Positions 43,084 through 54,176 of a stretch of DNA of 64,000 nt are shown here, piece by piece. Under the pieces are notes generated by a model. The model had not been told where the DNA came from. It ran no database searches and saw only the letters and a list, made by a program, of their open reading frames with translations. The stretch is taken from positions 372,001 to 436,000 of the forward strand of contig JAPFBL010000034.1 of the NCBI GenBank assembly GCA_026182355.1. Reading direction: 5' to 3'. The DNA is from Hermatobates lingyangjiaoensis. Taxonomy: Eukaryota > Arthropoda > Insecta > Hemiptera > Hermatobatidae. Position 1 is the first letter of the stretch, and each line of letters starts with the position of its first letter. Position numbers and translations under genes: made by a program.

Positions 43084-46000
43084 GTGTGTGTGTGTGTGTG
43101 GCGGCAGGATCGGCTGACTCTACCTGGGGTCCATTCACCTCCTCTCTTCCCTTGCATAACTACTAACAAAAATCTTAAAGCTAGGCATGGTGTTCAAAAT
43201 CACTACTTTGCACTCATTTAGATATATATTTAATTTGGTCTACTGCTTAAAGCCAATATATCTTTTTTCATTGCAGGGTAAAAAGTTAATAAAATGGTCT
43301 CCACATATAAAAATTTAATGGTATAAACAACGCGTTTCGAACACGTAATGTTCTTCCTCAGGATTAACTACTGACAGTCAGTTGTACCACAGACATTCAC
43401 CCTTAGGTTCGTACTCTCTTCTTAATTTTATTTTTATTTTGTACTATATTTACTTTGTACTATAGATAACTCTCTTGTGACATTGTATTTTTTAGTTAAT
43501 TCCTGAGGAAGAACACTACGTGTTCGAAACGCGTTGTTTATACCATTAAATTTTTATATGTGGAGACCATTTCATTAGCTTTTCAGCCTACAATAAGTAA
43601 ATACCACATAATAACTGATTGCACTACGTTAGAAATAAATAAGCTATATAGGATATTATATGAGATAAGTTAAGACCTGTCCCGAGAAAGGATGCTGGAT
43701 GTTGCATGAAAGAGAATCAATTTTACCACTGATCATGAACCTTGGAATGACACCAGCGACATGAGAACCTTTCAATGATTCCGGATTTATAATAAAATTA
43801 ACGGGTTTGCAAACAGCCTTTTCACACTTTTCTGGCTAAAACATAATAACAATATTATTAAACATAATTCTCTAAAACAGAATTGTATGTTTTTCAAAAC
43901 TTTTGAGAATTAAATCATTTTAGTTAATTATTATTATTAAAATAATTATTATTTATTATTTTAATTATTTAAATATTATTATTTAAATATTAATTATTAT
44001 AAATAATTATTAAACTAATAATAGTTAATTATTTTAAATTTAAAATATTTAAACATACATTTTAAGTAAAGTAATAATGAAAAATCAACATTGAACGATT
44101 ACCCATGTGAAAAATATCTACGAAAAAACTTCTGATTAAAAGCACTTAACGTAAATGCTTAAAACTTAAAAAAAAATTACATGTTTTCACTCATGTACCA
44201 CACTTTTATATACTTGAAATTTCGTATTTAATATCAAAGAGATAGTATAGAAAGGATAAGAAATAGAAAAATAAGATCAGTTGTTACTCGTTCTATTTTT
44301 ATTTGCTTTTTATTTATTAAAGTAGTTTTTACGATTTTTTTTGAACCTTTAAACAGAGGTTGAACAAAGGTAATGATTTATAATTTGCAGCAATAGCATG
44401 ATAAATCCAAATAGTTTCAAAAAACATATTAATTTTATACCAATAAAATTTGAATATAGTTGTCAGCCAACAATATAGAAAGAATACCTCAACATCTACT
44501 TTGGAAGATTTTTATATAATTTTATGGGAAGACGGAACTGAAGTCTGATTATTTAAAGGGCCAAAGAAATTCAATGTATTCAATTTCCTATCAGAAAAAT
44601 CAGTCCAAAATGCTCGGAGTTAATTAATAGAAAATTATTGCATCTTTAACTTATATTTGTTTATGGTTTTGACATGTACTTCATTTACATCTAAATTTAA
44701 TTTAGAATTTATTTTAAATTCTTGTACATTGAATTACATTTTGTTAAGATTATAAGCTAAATAAATATATAAATATTTGAATTTATTATTAATATAGTTA
44801 AAATTTTGTTTTTGCATAATTCAATTAAATTCAGTTAATTAAATTTCAATAAATTAATTTTATAAGGTGTACATTTTTCATATTATTTTGGCACTTCAGG
44901 TAATTAAAAGCTTTCTACACATTCGTGCAGCATACTTAAGTAATAAATGCTAAAAAAAAAATGAAAGAACATTTAATCATAACAGTTGGATGATAAAATG
45001 ATAACACTTGATACATTAAAAACTAATATTGTACTAGCAAATAATCTCATTAAGGAGTTTGAAGTTGTATTAAAGTAAAAAATCAGAAATGGAATATTTA
45101 GAAAGAAATTACCTATTCAGAACTTCTAAAACTATTATCATGTCATGATAATTTACAAATATAAATAATATCAAAATTTAGCTGAAAAAAAAAACATAAA
45201 TCATGGATTCTAAATCAATAAATCAATATATAATAAATAACAAGTTTCTGTAGTAACTTTACAGGTGTTGAATAAATAAAGCTGAAAATTAAAAAAGGTT
45301 CTTAAAAACCTTTAGTTTGGTTTTGGTTTTCCAAATATAAGTTATCACAAGCATTAATTTAAAAATTCGATCTCTTTTAATTTAGGTTAAAACACTACGA
45401 TCAAGCATATTATTTTTATTGTTGCTATATTATTTTATTTCTTAGTATCTAAAATTAGTTAAGTACATAATAATAAATAAAATAAAATAATTTATGGAAA
45501 ATTTAAAAATTAATGTTAAGTTGAATTCAACTGAGAAACACTAGGAGAATATTTCTTTAATTTTAAATCTTAAAATTTCGTTCGCAATATCCATTATTTC
45601 TTGTATATGTTTTTCAGTAGTCAATCAGCTTCAGAAAGTGAAAAAAGATCAGAAATAGCTGTTCGGATACGTTTATTATTCAAAAATCGATCGAGTATAA
45701 AAAAAAATTAGGGAGAATAATGAGTTTATTCTAATAATATTTCGATAATATGTTTCGAAAATTGCTTCCTTATTATGAATTGAATGCCTACATATCAAAT
45801 ATTAATCTAAGAAACAATATGTAATCAAAACAAAGGAACAAACCTTGTATTCGACGATAAACTCAGCCACTTTGCTAATGTCCTTGGAAAGAAAGCCTCT
45901 TTTTAGTTCGCATTTCAAGGTGTACTGTATATTTATAAAGACTCCATGATATGTTTCGTAAATGACTTTATTTGGCCGTGGTGTAAGAGGAATTTCAAAG

Positions 46001-49000
46001 GGAATTTCAGTTTGACCAGATGGAAGTTTACCTGGTTGACACATTTCTATTATAGCGTTACAAAGCTGTTGAGGCTAAAAAGAGTAAGAAAAATCTTATA
46101 TACTAAAATGTTTACATCATTTCTTATTTTCATCAAATAACCCCCATCAAAATAATTCTACATTTGTTTATTAAAAATTAATTATTTTTTCATGAACAAT
46201 ATAAATGTAGAATAAAAAAAAATTGTATGCTTCAAAATTCGAATAAAAACTAATACAAAACATATAAGTCAAAATGTTGTTGACACATGTTTTTATTTGT
46301 TTTTTATGTTGAGGCAAGTTTCATGTTAATACATAATCCAAATTCATATACAAACATGAAAATAATATATTCAAAAAAAATTTAAAAGTATATCAAGTAA
46401 AAGCAGATAAAAAGATATTACCAAACTGCTAAAAACTTCTATGAATGAAAGAAAAATTAAAACAAAATTATCGTTTTATGATGTTACAAAAAAAAAACAA
46501 AACCAAAACATATGATCTTACTTATTTATTGAGTATTCATAAAAAAAAAACTTTTTTTACATGAAACTGAATGATTAGAATTTAGTTACAAAAACTAAAG
46601 CACTAAAACAAAACTTATTTAATGGTGATTTAAGAACTAGACATGACAATTTATATACAACATATAATCATTTGGGCGGGGGGGGGGGGGTATTTTTCTT
46701 TTGTTTGAGTTTTTTGGGGGGGAATTTTTGGAAGAAGTGTAAAGTACACGAGGAAAACAAATAATGTTATTTTCTCATTTAATTAAATAACTGACTTCAT
46801 TTTATTTTCCGGAGTCGAAATTGAGGGGGTGTACAATACTTACAAAACAAACTTCATTACACCCTTAATATAACGATACATCTCTTTATTATTAACTAAT
46901 ACTGACCTAGTTGTATAAGAAAATGATAAAAGAATGAGTCATGGTCGATAAGCTTTATCAGAAATTAACATAAATATCTAGCAAAACCAGTCCAAATATC
47001 TGATGCATTGTTACTTTGTTCACAAGGAATATATTTTTCGTACTTGTTAAAAGGTTTAACAATGAGACGCTTTTAAGTTAAAAGAACGCTTATTAGTAGT
47101 ATTAATAGCATTAGTATTGAATATAACTGGATATGTTTATCAAATATAAAATGTATTATTGGATAGATTTTATTTTTATTTTTGGATTCTGTTTTAATGA
47201 TACATACAAATCAGGATAGATAAATGATACAAAAAAGAGGATGATAGAATCTATCATACATAGGACAAGAAGGGCCTAATGAATAACCCGTAGAAGATAA
47301 TAGATATAATCAATCATTCAGGGGCTCCAACCTTTTATTTCAACAATCGTTAAGTTCAAAAAACACTCTTAAAATTATTTACATAACGGGCATGTCTCAG
47401 ATTTTGCTGAATCCACCAAAATAGATAGAAGCTAAATTTATTCCATTTTAATGAGAACTTGGTGCAACATTTGAGATGACATCCGTAGTGTCATGGTAAA
47501 CCCCACCCCCAATTCATTGCTGGTTTCCAAATAAAAACTACTACACTCATCCTATCATAAAGGAGCTCAAAAAAAAAAAAAAAAAAATTAACATGCCTGT
47601 ATAATAATAACTGGGATCTAAGATTAATAAAGATCAAACATTAATCTGAAAGTCTAAAATCTAAGTCTAAGCCTTAACAAGTTTTGGTTCATTTACAGAA
47701 ATTGAGACAACATAAAATAACGATTATTTATATGCAACTGTGAAAGATTAATGCTTATATTTAGAATAACCTTAACAGTGTTGTAAAATGCTTCAAAGAT
47801 CCCGACATTTTTTGAACTGAGTTGCAGGTTAACGATTCCTTCCATCGTAAGGATAATACCTTCATGTTTTAATTCAGTTGGTGATTCTACTACCACAGTA
47901 CCAGTTATTAATAACTAAAACATAAAATATTTCCATTATTTAATAATTATTAATTATAAGAAGCTTTATTAAGATAAGTATAAACAGAAGAACTAAGTAT
48001 TCAACTTTTATTTCGAAGCTACAAAATATATATTTATATCCATCCTAAAATTCTAATAACGAAACATAAACGTATATTAAATATTTTATTAATATAATGA
48101 TAAAAAAAATCAAAAAATTAAATAGATACAAAAAAATGAATTAGTATTATACTCATTTGCCGCAATAAAATTCTGTGGTTATAGGATTATAATTTTGAAA
48201 GGTGAAAAAATAGACACATATATATCAATACAGCCTGAGAATAATCACATAAAAATGATTACATGAGGAATAAAATGTAATTATTCGACTGTTCGGCTCT
48301 TGATGGATTTTAATACATGGATATTTCCTTTTAGCCAAAAGAATATATGAATCAATAATTAATATTAAGATAGATATTAATCAAAGTGAACTTATGGGTT
48401 ATCAATTTATTCAGTAAATTAATTGGACATCCGGCAGCTCATGTGACATTCTGTACATTAATAGTATATCTTATTACATACAATATTTACAATTTACTGT
48501 TACAATGAAATATTGAATTTTTACCCAGAAAATTGATCCCAGTAATTTTAATATTTTGAAACATTAAGAAAAACGAAGTCCTTTTTTCGCAAACTTATAA
48601 TGCATTGTACATTGTATAAAAAAAAACTTGTAATTTGCAAGCATACAATGCCTATAAAAATATAATTTGTAAACGTACAATGCACAACGTTCAATATTCA
48701 CTAACTTTTATATATATGTATATATGACAGGACCAACAAATCTGCACTGGAATAAACGTAATTAAAAAATTTTTTTTGCATGAGGATAACTTAAGAAAGA
48801 TTTTTTTTTTTTTGGGTTGAATATAGATTTCCTTAATGACCACAACTACTTTCATTCAATATAATTCTATTTAACAATTAAAATGATTCTACACTGTTTT
48901 ACTTTTTATAACTATACTTTTTAGTATGAAATACTTATAAAGAAAAACATTTAGTGTTATAAGTATTAGCATTTTTTGAAAATCATAAATTTATGTTAAC

Positions 49001-49561
49001 CATTTTACGTCTACACAACTTATTCCAAAATATATAAATAATCATTATTTCAAGAACTAAAGGAAAATTTTGTGTCTCTATGCGAAAGGACGGAATTTCA
49101 TGTCAAATTAAGTGTTTTGACAATTTTTTTATTCCATCCTGTAGTTTGGAGTCATACTACGTTGACAATGCTAAAGTTGATAGCATTTCAACTTTCTGTT
49201 AGTTAATGAAACGGTTGAACAAATTATATCATTTCGAAATACTCTCTCTAAATGTATCCTTAGAAAAATTACTTCACACCCTAACTAGAAAATTCTTTTT
49301 GAAAAGTGTAAAATTTTAAACAGTATGATTTTCCACCTGAGCCTAACAGCTTCTATTTACAATCAATTATATTATAAAAATCTTTCAAGTGAATTATTTT
49401 TTCAGGAAAACAAATAGTAAAAAAGTACTTCATGCAATTCAGTGACGGATGATATGTACTATTTAACAGCAATACATGGATAAATTATATCTGCAATAAC
49501 TTACATCTTCTCTGTAAATCTTATTAGCTTTTTTAACACGGATATCAATGCTCACTGCCAT
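42017..49561 (-). CDS. VPS26C: VPS26C (DSCR3) retriever subunit, C-terminal exons not found
   Basis: VPS26C is the arrestin-fold subunit of the retriever complex, which recycles endosomal cargo with commander. Five exons read on the minus strand: 49505-49561, 47771-47914, 45844-46074, 43677-43835 and 42017-42113. Splice sites and phases agree, giving 229 codons. Landmarks are MAVSIDIRVKKANKIYRED; GTVVVESPTELKHEGI with LTMEGIVNLQLSSKNVG and FEAFYNTVK; EIPFEIPL and YETYHGVFINIQYTLKCELK; VNFIINPESL; ELAIKSIELQLVRVET and CGCAEGFAKD. These align closely to the family from residue 1 to about 230 of about 297. The last donor (GTATTG at 42016) leads to an exon I could not find between 38 and 42 kb. 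Introns are AT-rich with no other genes. The 5' end faces IMMP2L. Confidence 0.93.
42205..42372. repeat. Foldback repeat, family C, copy 3 (degenerate)
   Basis: Inverted ends AAACCGCAGTAAGAAATCAG and its reverse complement with CTTACTGTGG. Inner arms contain AACAAGCGG and CCGCTTGTTACGG. The CTGANGA box is lost. It lies in a VPS26C intron. Confidence 0.75.
42820..42956. repeat. Foldback repeat, family C, copy 4
   Basis: The left arm inverse reads CTGATGA, A, GACCACTTGTTTTGGTT, GAAA; the right arm plus strand reads CTGACGA, A, GATCACTTGTTTGGTT, GAAAG (about 42893-42920). Outer ends are AAGAAATCAGAAAAATTAC and its inverse. Confidence 0.8.
43034..43100. repeat. (TA)n then (TG)n compound microsatellite
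   Basis: About 46 bp of TA followed by about 20 bp of TG inside a VPS26C intron. Open frames across it are artefacts. Confidence 0.95.
43269..43595. repeat. Foldback repeat, family A, copy 4
   Basis: Two arms, each with the family A core: left inverse at about 43337-43364 and right plus-strand CTGAGGA, A, GAACAC, TAC, GTGTTC, GAAAC at about 43503-43530. The spacer includes CATTCACCCTTAGGTTCG, shared with copy 2 at 34970-35367. Confidence 0.88.
43960..45800. other. Large AT-rich VPS26C intron
   Basis: Low-complexity ATT/TAA stretches at 43925-44060 and elsewhere; I see no gene or recognisable transposon. Confidence 0.55.
46677..46690. repeat. G homopolymer in intron
   Basis: Run of about 13-14 G (with one C before it), followed by a GTTTTTTGGGGGGG stretch; isolated from other GC-rich sequence. 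Confidence 0.85.
46800..49504. other. VPS26C introns 1 and 2
   Basis: Apart from the exon at 47771-47914 nothing is recognised. A poly(A) run at 47571-47587 after AAAGGAGCTC could be the tail of an old retroposon. Confidence 0.5.
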
Positions 49562-49928
49562 TGGTTATTAGTCGCTCTATATTATTATTATCCTTTTCTT
49601 GCTCCTTGAAAGATCATTTCCAGTCAATGATATAAAAATTTTTATTTATGAATATTACATCAATGTGTTAAAAATTCTCCAAACAGTCACTAATTTAACA
49701 ATTTAGTGATATAGAACCTTCGATATTGTTTCCTTTTTGCCGTTGATAACACAGGTTTGATAACAGCGAGGTTAAGAAGGGTTTCCTAATCAAAGTACAG
49801 GTTGTTTTATTTTTCCATTTTTCGGTTCATCATTTACATGTAAACTTTCACTCAAAAACGAATAATGTAATTTCTTTGCAAAATTTTCGGTAATACTTTT
49901 TCGCTCTTCTTTCTCTCTCTCACTCTCC
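49562..49928. promoter_or_regulatory. Short divergent promoter region VPS26C / IMMP2L
   Basis: Only 367 bp separate the two start codons of oppositely oriented genes, so the stretch must contain both 5' leaders and probably a shared bidirectional promoter. A CTCTCTCTCTC pyrimidine tract precedes the IMMP2L start. No TATA box is obvious. Confidence 0.6.
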
Positions 49929-50438
49929 ATGACTTTGGCCGACTTTTTGAAAACAGTTGTGATAGGAATCCCTATTGGAGTAACAATTTTGGATGTGTTT
50001 GGATATGTAGCTCGAGTGGATGGACAGTCAATGCAACCAGTTTTCAACCCAAATGGAAAAACGGATTACGTGTTTTTAAACAAATTTGCTTTAAGAACCA
50101 ATGAGGTTTGTAGGGGTGAAATAGTTTCCTTTTCTTCCCCCAAAAATCCTAGTCAGAAGCTTATTAAAAGAATTATTGCTTTGGAAGGTGATATAGTGAA
50201 TACTCTGAGTTATAGACAATCCGTGGTTATTGTACCTCAAGGTCACTGTTGGGTAGAAGGTGATAATTCAAAAAATTCCCTGGATTCTAATATTTTTGGT
50301 CCGATAGCTGTTGGTCTTATTACAGCTAAAGCACAAGCTATTGTTTGGCCACCGAGTAGGTGGCAGTTTATAAGAGCAGAACTACCTTTGTCTCGTAAAC
50401 CAATGAACTTTCAAGCAGGAAATGTGACAGCTATGTAA
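49929..50438 (+). CDS. IMMP2L: Mitochondrial inner membrane protease subunit 2
   Basis: This S26-family signal peptidase of the inner membrane cleaves sorting signals from proteins delivered to the intermembrane space, working as a heterodimer with subunit 1. The 169-residue protein is full length in one exon. It has an N-terminal membrane segment VVIGIPIGVTILDVFGYV (about 10-27), the catalytic serine motif GQSMQPVFN (Ser about 35), the catalytic lysine in KLIKRIIALEGD (about 80-90), and the late box GHCWVEGDNSKNSLDS with FGPI. The C terminus around WPPSRWQF also fits. The ATG at 49929 is chosen because the membrane anchor begins nine residues later. It is divergent from VPS26C. A GTATGA donor at 50460, after the stop, suggests a 3' UTR intron. 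Confidence 0.96.
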   Translation: MTLADFLKTVVIGIPIGVTILDVFGYVARVDGQSMQPVFNPNGKTDYVFLNKFALRTNEVCRGEIVSFSSPKNPSQKLIKRIIALEGDIVNTLSYRQSVVIVPQGHCWVEGDNSKNSLDSNIFGPIAVGLITAKAQAIVWPPSRWQFIRAELPLSRKPMNFQAGNVTAM

Positions 50439-50447
50439 GCGTTTTAC

Positions 50448-51324
50448 ATGGACAAGAAGGTATGATGTTTAATTTAATGCTGCTTTGAATATTATAATTC
50501 TTAAAAAGAAAGCCAGATTTTTTTCTTTTACACATGCTCAGTTTTATCAACATTTTTGAACTAAATTCTCTTGATCAAGTAAAGGAAAAAGAACTAATTT
50601 AAATAAACTCAACTAATACATTTAGAAATTATCAGCAGTAAAGTACTCTTAAGAATTCTTAAGCATTTAGGATATAATTAAAGTCCTTTTTTACTTTAAG
50701 TATAAATATTTGATAATTACATCCATTTAGTAAAAATTCAGTGGCCAATTTTTTTTGTTGCAAGTTCTACTTTTGCATGCTCTCTCTAAGGCTAATTTGG
50801 AATATTTCTATGGACTAATACAATAGAAAAGAAAGGTATTTCCCAAGAAAGTACTAACAGATATTCATAAATGAATTACTAAAGGTGTGGATTGAAATTA
50901 TGAATTAAAACAACCGAAAATTGACAATTTAAAACGTTATTACTGTTTTTTGGCATATGAACATTAAATATTTTGGTTAAAAATTTAATAATATATCACA
51001 ACAAACTTTTGAAACATGTTATTTCTGTTAATAGAACACTTATTATATTATTAACATCCCAAGTTAATAACTGGGAAGAGTTCTGTGACAAACATAACTT
51101 GTTATTTTTTTTTAAATTATCTTTTAAAGAGTTGAAAGGATGTTTTTGTAAAATATATATAATGATTTTTGTGGAACTAACAAATATTTATTGAGTTAAA
51201 TGCATATTATTTTTACATAAATTTGTTTTAGGTCAAAGAACGACAGAAAAAAGGCAACTTAGAAGAGAAAGAAAAAGAAGAAAGACATGTTTCAGTTTTT
51301 AGAATAAATAACGAAATTATCTGA
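50448..51324 (+). CDS. Possible small second ORF on the IMMP2L transcript
   Basis: Nine bases after the IMMP2L stop an ATG starts MDKK, then a GTATGA donor (50460) and a TTTTAG acceptor (51230-51231) would join it to VKERQKKGNLEEKEKEERHV and SVFRINNEII, stop at 51324. The spliced frame is 34 codons, rich in Lys and Glu, with no motif I know. The splice sites look real; whether the frame is translated is open. It may simply be a 3' UTR intron. Confidence 0.35.
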
Positions 51325-51798
51325 AAATCTGTGTGATTTTATTTTAATGTGCTGTATGTCAAGTGTCAAAGATAAAAGGTGTACATTTTTGTTTATGGTA
51401 TATAATTGTAATTATATTTATTAGTAATTACTGAAGTAAAATGTATGATATATATAGTTCAATGTTCGGTTCGCTTATTAGAATACTTGAAAACAAAAAT
51501 TCTGTATTAGCTCATTTTATTAAGTGGGAAACAATGAGTTTTTATTTTTCTAAATTATGTTTAAGTGGAGTTACAAGACATCCGGTAATGTTTTTGTTGC
51601 TATGAATGTTAACATAAATAATATAGTTGTTTTTTTGTTTTTCGTTGTGAAGATAATCCCCTATAGTAATTCTACCTTAAACATAAAACTCACTTGCTTT
51701 TTTTATAAAACTAATTCCTTGCTACTCAATCTAATTCCGAGATCAAAACATAAAGTTCGCAGCCCTTATAATTCCCGCTTATGCAATTTATCATTTTA

Positions 51799-51841
51799 AT
51801 AAGATTTAATCTGAAAACAGGAATATTTTCAGATTAAATTT
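51799..51841. repeat. Perfect hairpin at the left edge of the tandem arrays
   Basis: Arms AGATTTAATCTGAAAA and TTTTCAGATTAAATTT around CAGGAATA. It may mark an element boundary. Confidence 0.6.
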
Positions 51842-51893
51842 CTTCCTGAACTATAGTTCATTCTATTGTCTTCAAATTCTTCACATTCACGTC

Positions 51894-52496
51894 GACATGA
51901 CTCATAAGGTTCAATAATCAAATTACTCAAACTAGATCATTCACTGAGAAATTTGTGCACAATCGTCTCGACATCAGTTTTGAAGTTCAATAATTCAATA
52001 ACTCAAAGTAGAGCTTTTCGTCATAAATGTGTTCAGAACTTCTCGACATCACTTTTAAAGTTGAATAAACAAATTACTCAAAATAGATGTTTCAGTCATA
52101 AATGTGTTTACAATAATCTTGACATTAGTAATAAAGTTCAATACTAGAAATTACATAAACAAATGATGCAGTCATAAATGTGTTTTCAATCCACTCGACA
52201 TCACATAAGAAGTTCAATACTAAAATTACTCAAACTAGATGTTTGAGTCACTACTCGACATCCCTTTTGAAGTTCAATACTCAAATTACTTAAACTAGTT
52301 GTTCGAGTCATAAATGTGTTCACTAGTCGAGTCATGACATCACTATTGAAGTTCAATATTCAAATTACTCAAACTAGAATGAGTTGACATCACTTGAAGA
52401 TCGAGTAATGAATTGAATTACTAAAACTAGATATTCGAGTCATAAACATTATCATCATGACATCACTATTGAAGTTCAATATTTTAATTACACAAA
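51894..52496. repeat. Tandem array 1, unit about 75 bp
   Basis: About nine diverged units, each starting TCGACATCACT or GACATCACTATTGAAG and containing AGTTCAATACTCAAATTACT and GTCATAAATGTGTTC. Unit length varies from about 50 to 80 bp. Confidence 0.88.
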
Positions 52497-53440
52497 CTAT
52501 CGTACTTTTAGCACAATTATACAAAAAGTTGAAAAAATAAAACAAAGTTTTATTTTTTGATGATTCAACCTATTTTCAGTCACAACCTATCTTCAAAAAT
52601 ATAGCAAGTTTAGCACCTTTATACAAAATGTTAAAAAAATGAATCCAAGTTGATTAGTTACTACTTGCCGTCAATCATATCGTACTCTTATTCCACTTTT
52701 ACAAAAAATTGAAAAAATGAAGCCAAGTTGACAAGTTACTACCTGTCGTCAATCATATAGTACTTTTAGTTCAATTATACAAAAAGTTAAAAATGAAGCC
52801 AAGTTGACAGGTTAACTACCTGTCGTCAATCATATCGTACATTTTGTCCACGAATGCAAAAAGTTGAAAAATGAAACCAAGTTGACTAGTCACGATCGGT
52901 AATCAATCATATCGAATATTTAGCAAACATATACAAAAAGTTGATAAAATGAAGCCATGTTGACAAGTTTCTACATTTCGTCAATCATATCGTACGTTTA
53001 GTTCACTTATGCAAAAAGCTGAAAAAATGAAGTAAGATGACAAGTAACTACCTGTCGTCAATTATGTCGAACTTTTAGTCGACTTATACTAAAATTTAAA
53101 AAATGAAACGAAGTTGACTAGTTGAAGCCTGTCCTCAATCAAATCGCACTTTTAGCACACTAATGCAAAATGTTGAAAATATGAAACCGAGTTGACTAGT
53201 CACAACTTGCCTTCAACTATATCGTACTTTTAGTCCACTTATACAAAAAGTTGGAAAAATTAAACTAAAGTGACTAGTCACAACCTCTCTTCCATCATAC
53301 AGTACTTTAACCACATTTATACAAAAAAATGAATCCAAGTAGATTAGTTACTACCATTCGTCAATCATATCGTACTTTTAGTCCACTTATGAAAAAAAAA
53401 TTAAAAACTGAAACGCAGTTGACAAGGTACTACCAATTGA
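52497..53440. repeat. Tandem array 2, unit about 76 bp
   Basis: About twelve units built on ATACAAAAAGTTGAAAAAAT, GAAGCCAAGTTGACAAGTTA, CTACCTGTCGTCAATCATAT and CGTACTTTTAGTCCACTT. It follows array 1 without a gap and runs into a terminus of the 1.6 kb transposon family. Confidence 0.9.
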
Positions 53441-53459
53441 CAAGCAATCAACCAATAAA

Positions 53460-53632
53460 CCAAACTATTAAATCAATAAACCACTCAACCCACCCACACA
53501 CTCATAGACATCATCGAAAAAACTTCATAAAGGGAATCCTGGGACTTCAAAATATGTAATTCCGTCAAAATCGGGAGATCAAATTTTTTGACAACCGCTT
53601 TTATAGACTTATAGTAAAGTAAAAGTTTAACA
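53460..53632 (-). mobile_element. Terminus of the 1.6 kb transposon family, minus strand
   Basis: Read on the minus strand from 53632 it gives TACTTTACTATAAGT, then GATTTTGACGGAATTACATA, TTTTGAAGTCCCAGGA and GATGATGTCTATGAGTGTGT, matching the first 150 bp of the copy at 2121-3760. Inward of this the element's usual body is replaced by the tandem arrays. Confidence 0.78.
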
Positions 53633-53639
53633 ATAAGGA

Positions 53640-54176
53640 GAGAAAAAAAGTACTTGCAGCAAAACAGTATTTTAATTAATAAGTAAGATAACAATTTTTT
53701 ACTAAAAAATATATATTTTTTAAAAATAACTACATACATTTATTTACTCCTATATGGTATACGTTCATAAAGGCTTGTACATTTTATTTATTGTTACCTT
53801 GTCTAAGTGTAATTATCATAATTTAATGTTCAGAACAAGATTAAATTATGTTTAAATATAGAGAGAAAGAAAACATCAGACTTGTTATTGCAGTCAAACT
53901 TAAAACTTTTGTTGTATAAAATATATAGGTCTTTCGATCGTAAAAATTAGTCAGTCAAGAAATTGGCATACTAAAAGAGAAGTTATTTTAACAGCCTGAA
54001 TTAATAGGTAAGGCACTCATAGAAATGAATTCCAAATTTACACAATAAATGTCACAATAATATATCACGTCACTTACTTCATACAATTTAATTCGATTTT
54101 TCAAAAAAAAAAAAATTTGTTTACGATACAACATACTTTATTTATAAGTTCGTTAACTTGATTTGACATGGAGCGT
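53640..54176. other. Intergenic, 3' of CRAT
   Basis: AT-rich and without recognised genes; probably includes the CRAT 3' UTR on the minus strand. Confidence 0.5.

Noticed and set aside
43021..43221. Tyr/Ile-repeat open frame
   Set aside because: It is the TA/TG microsatellite read as codons.
53329..53559. 76-codon open frame (Pro/His/Thr-rich)
   Set aside because: It crosses from tandem array 2 into a transposon terminus and has no protein-like features.
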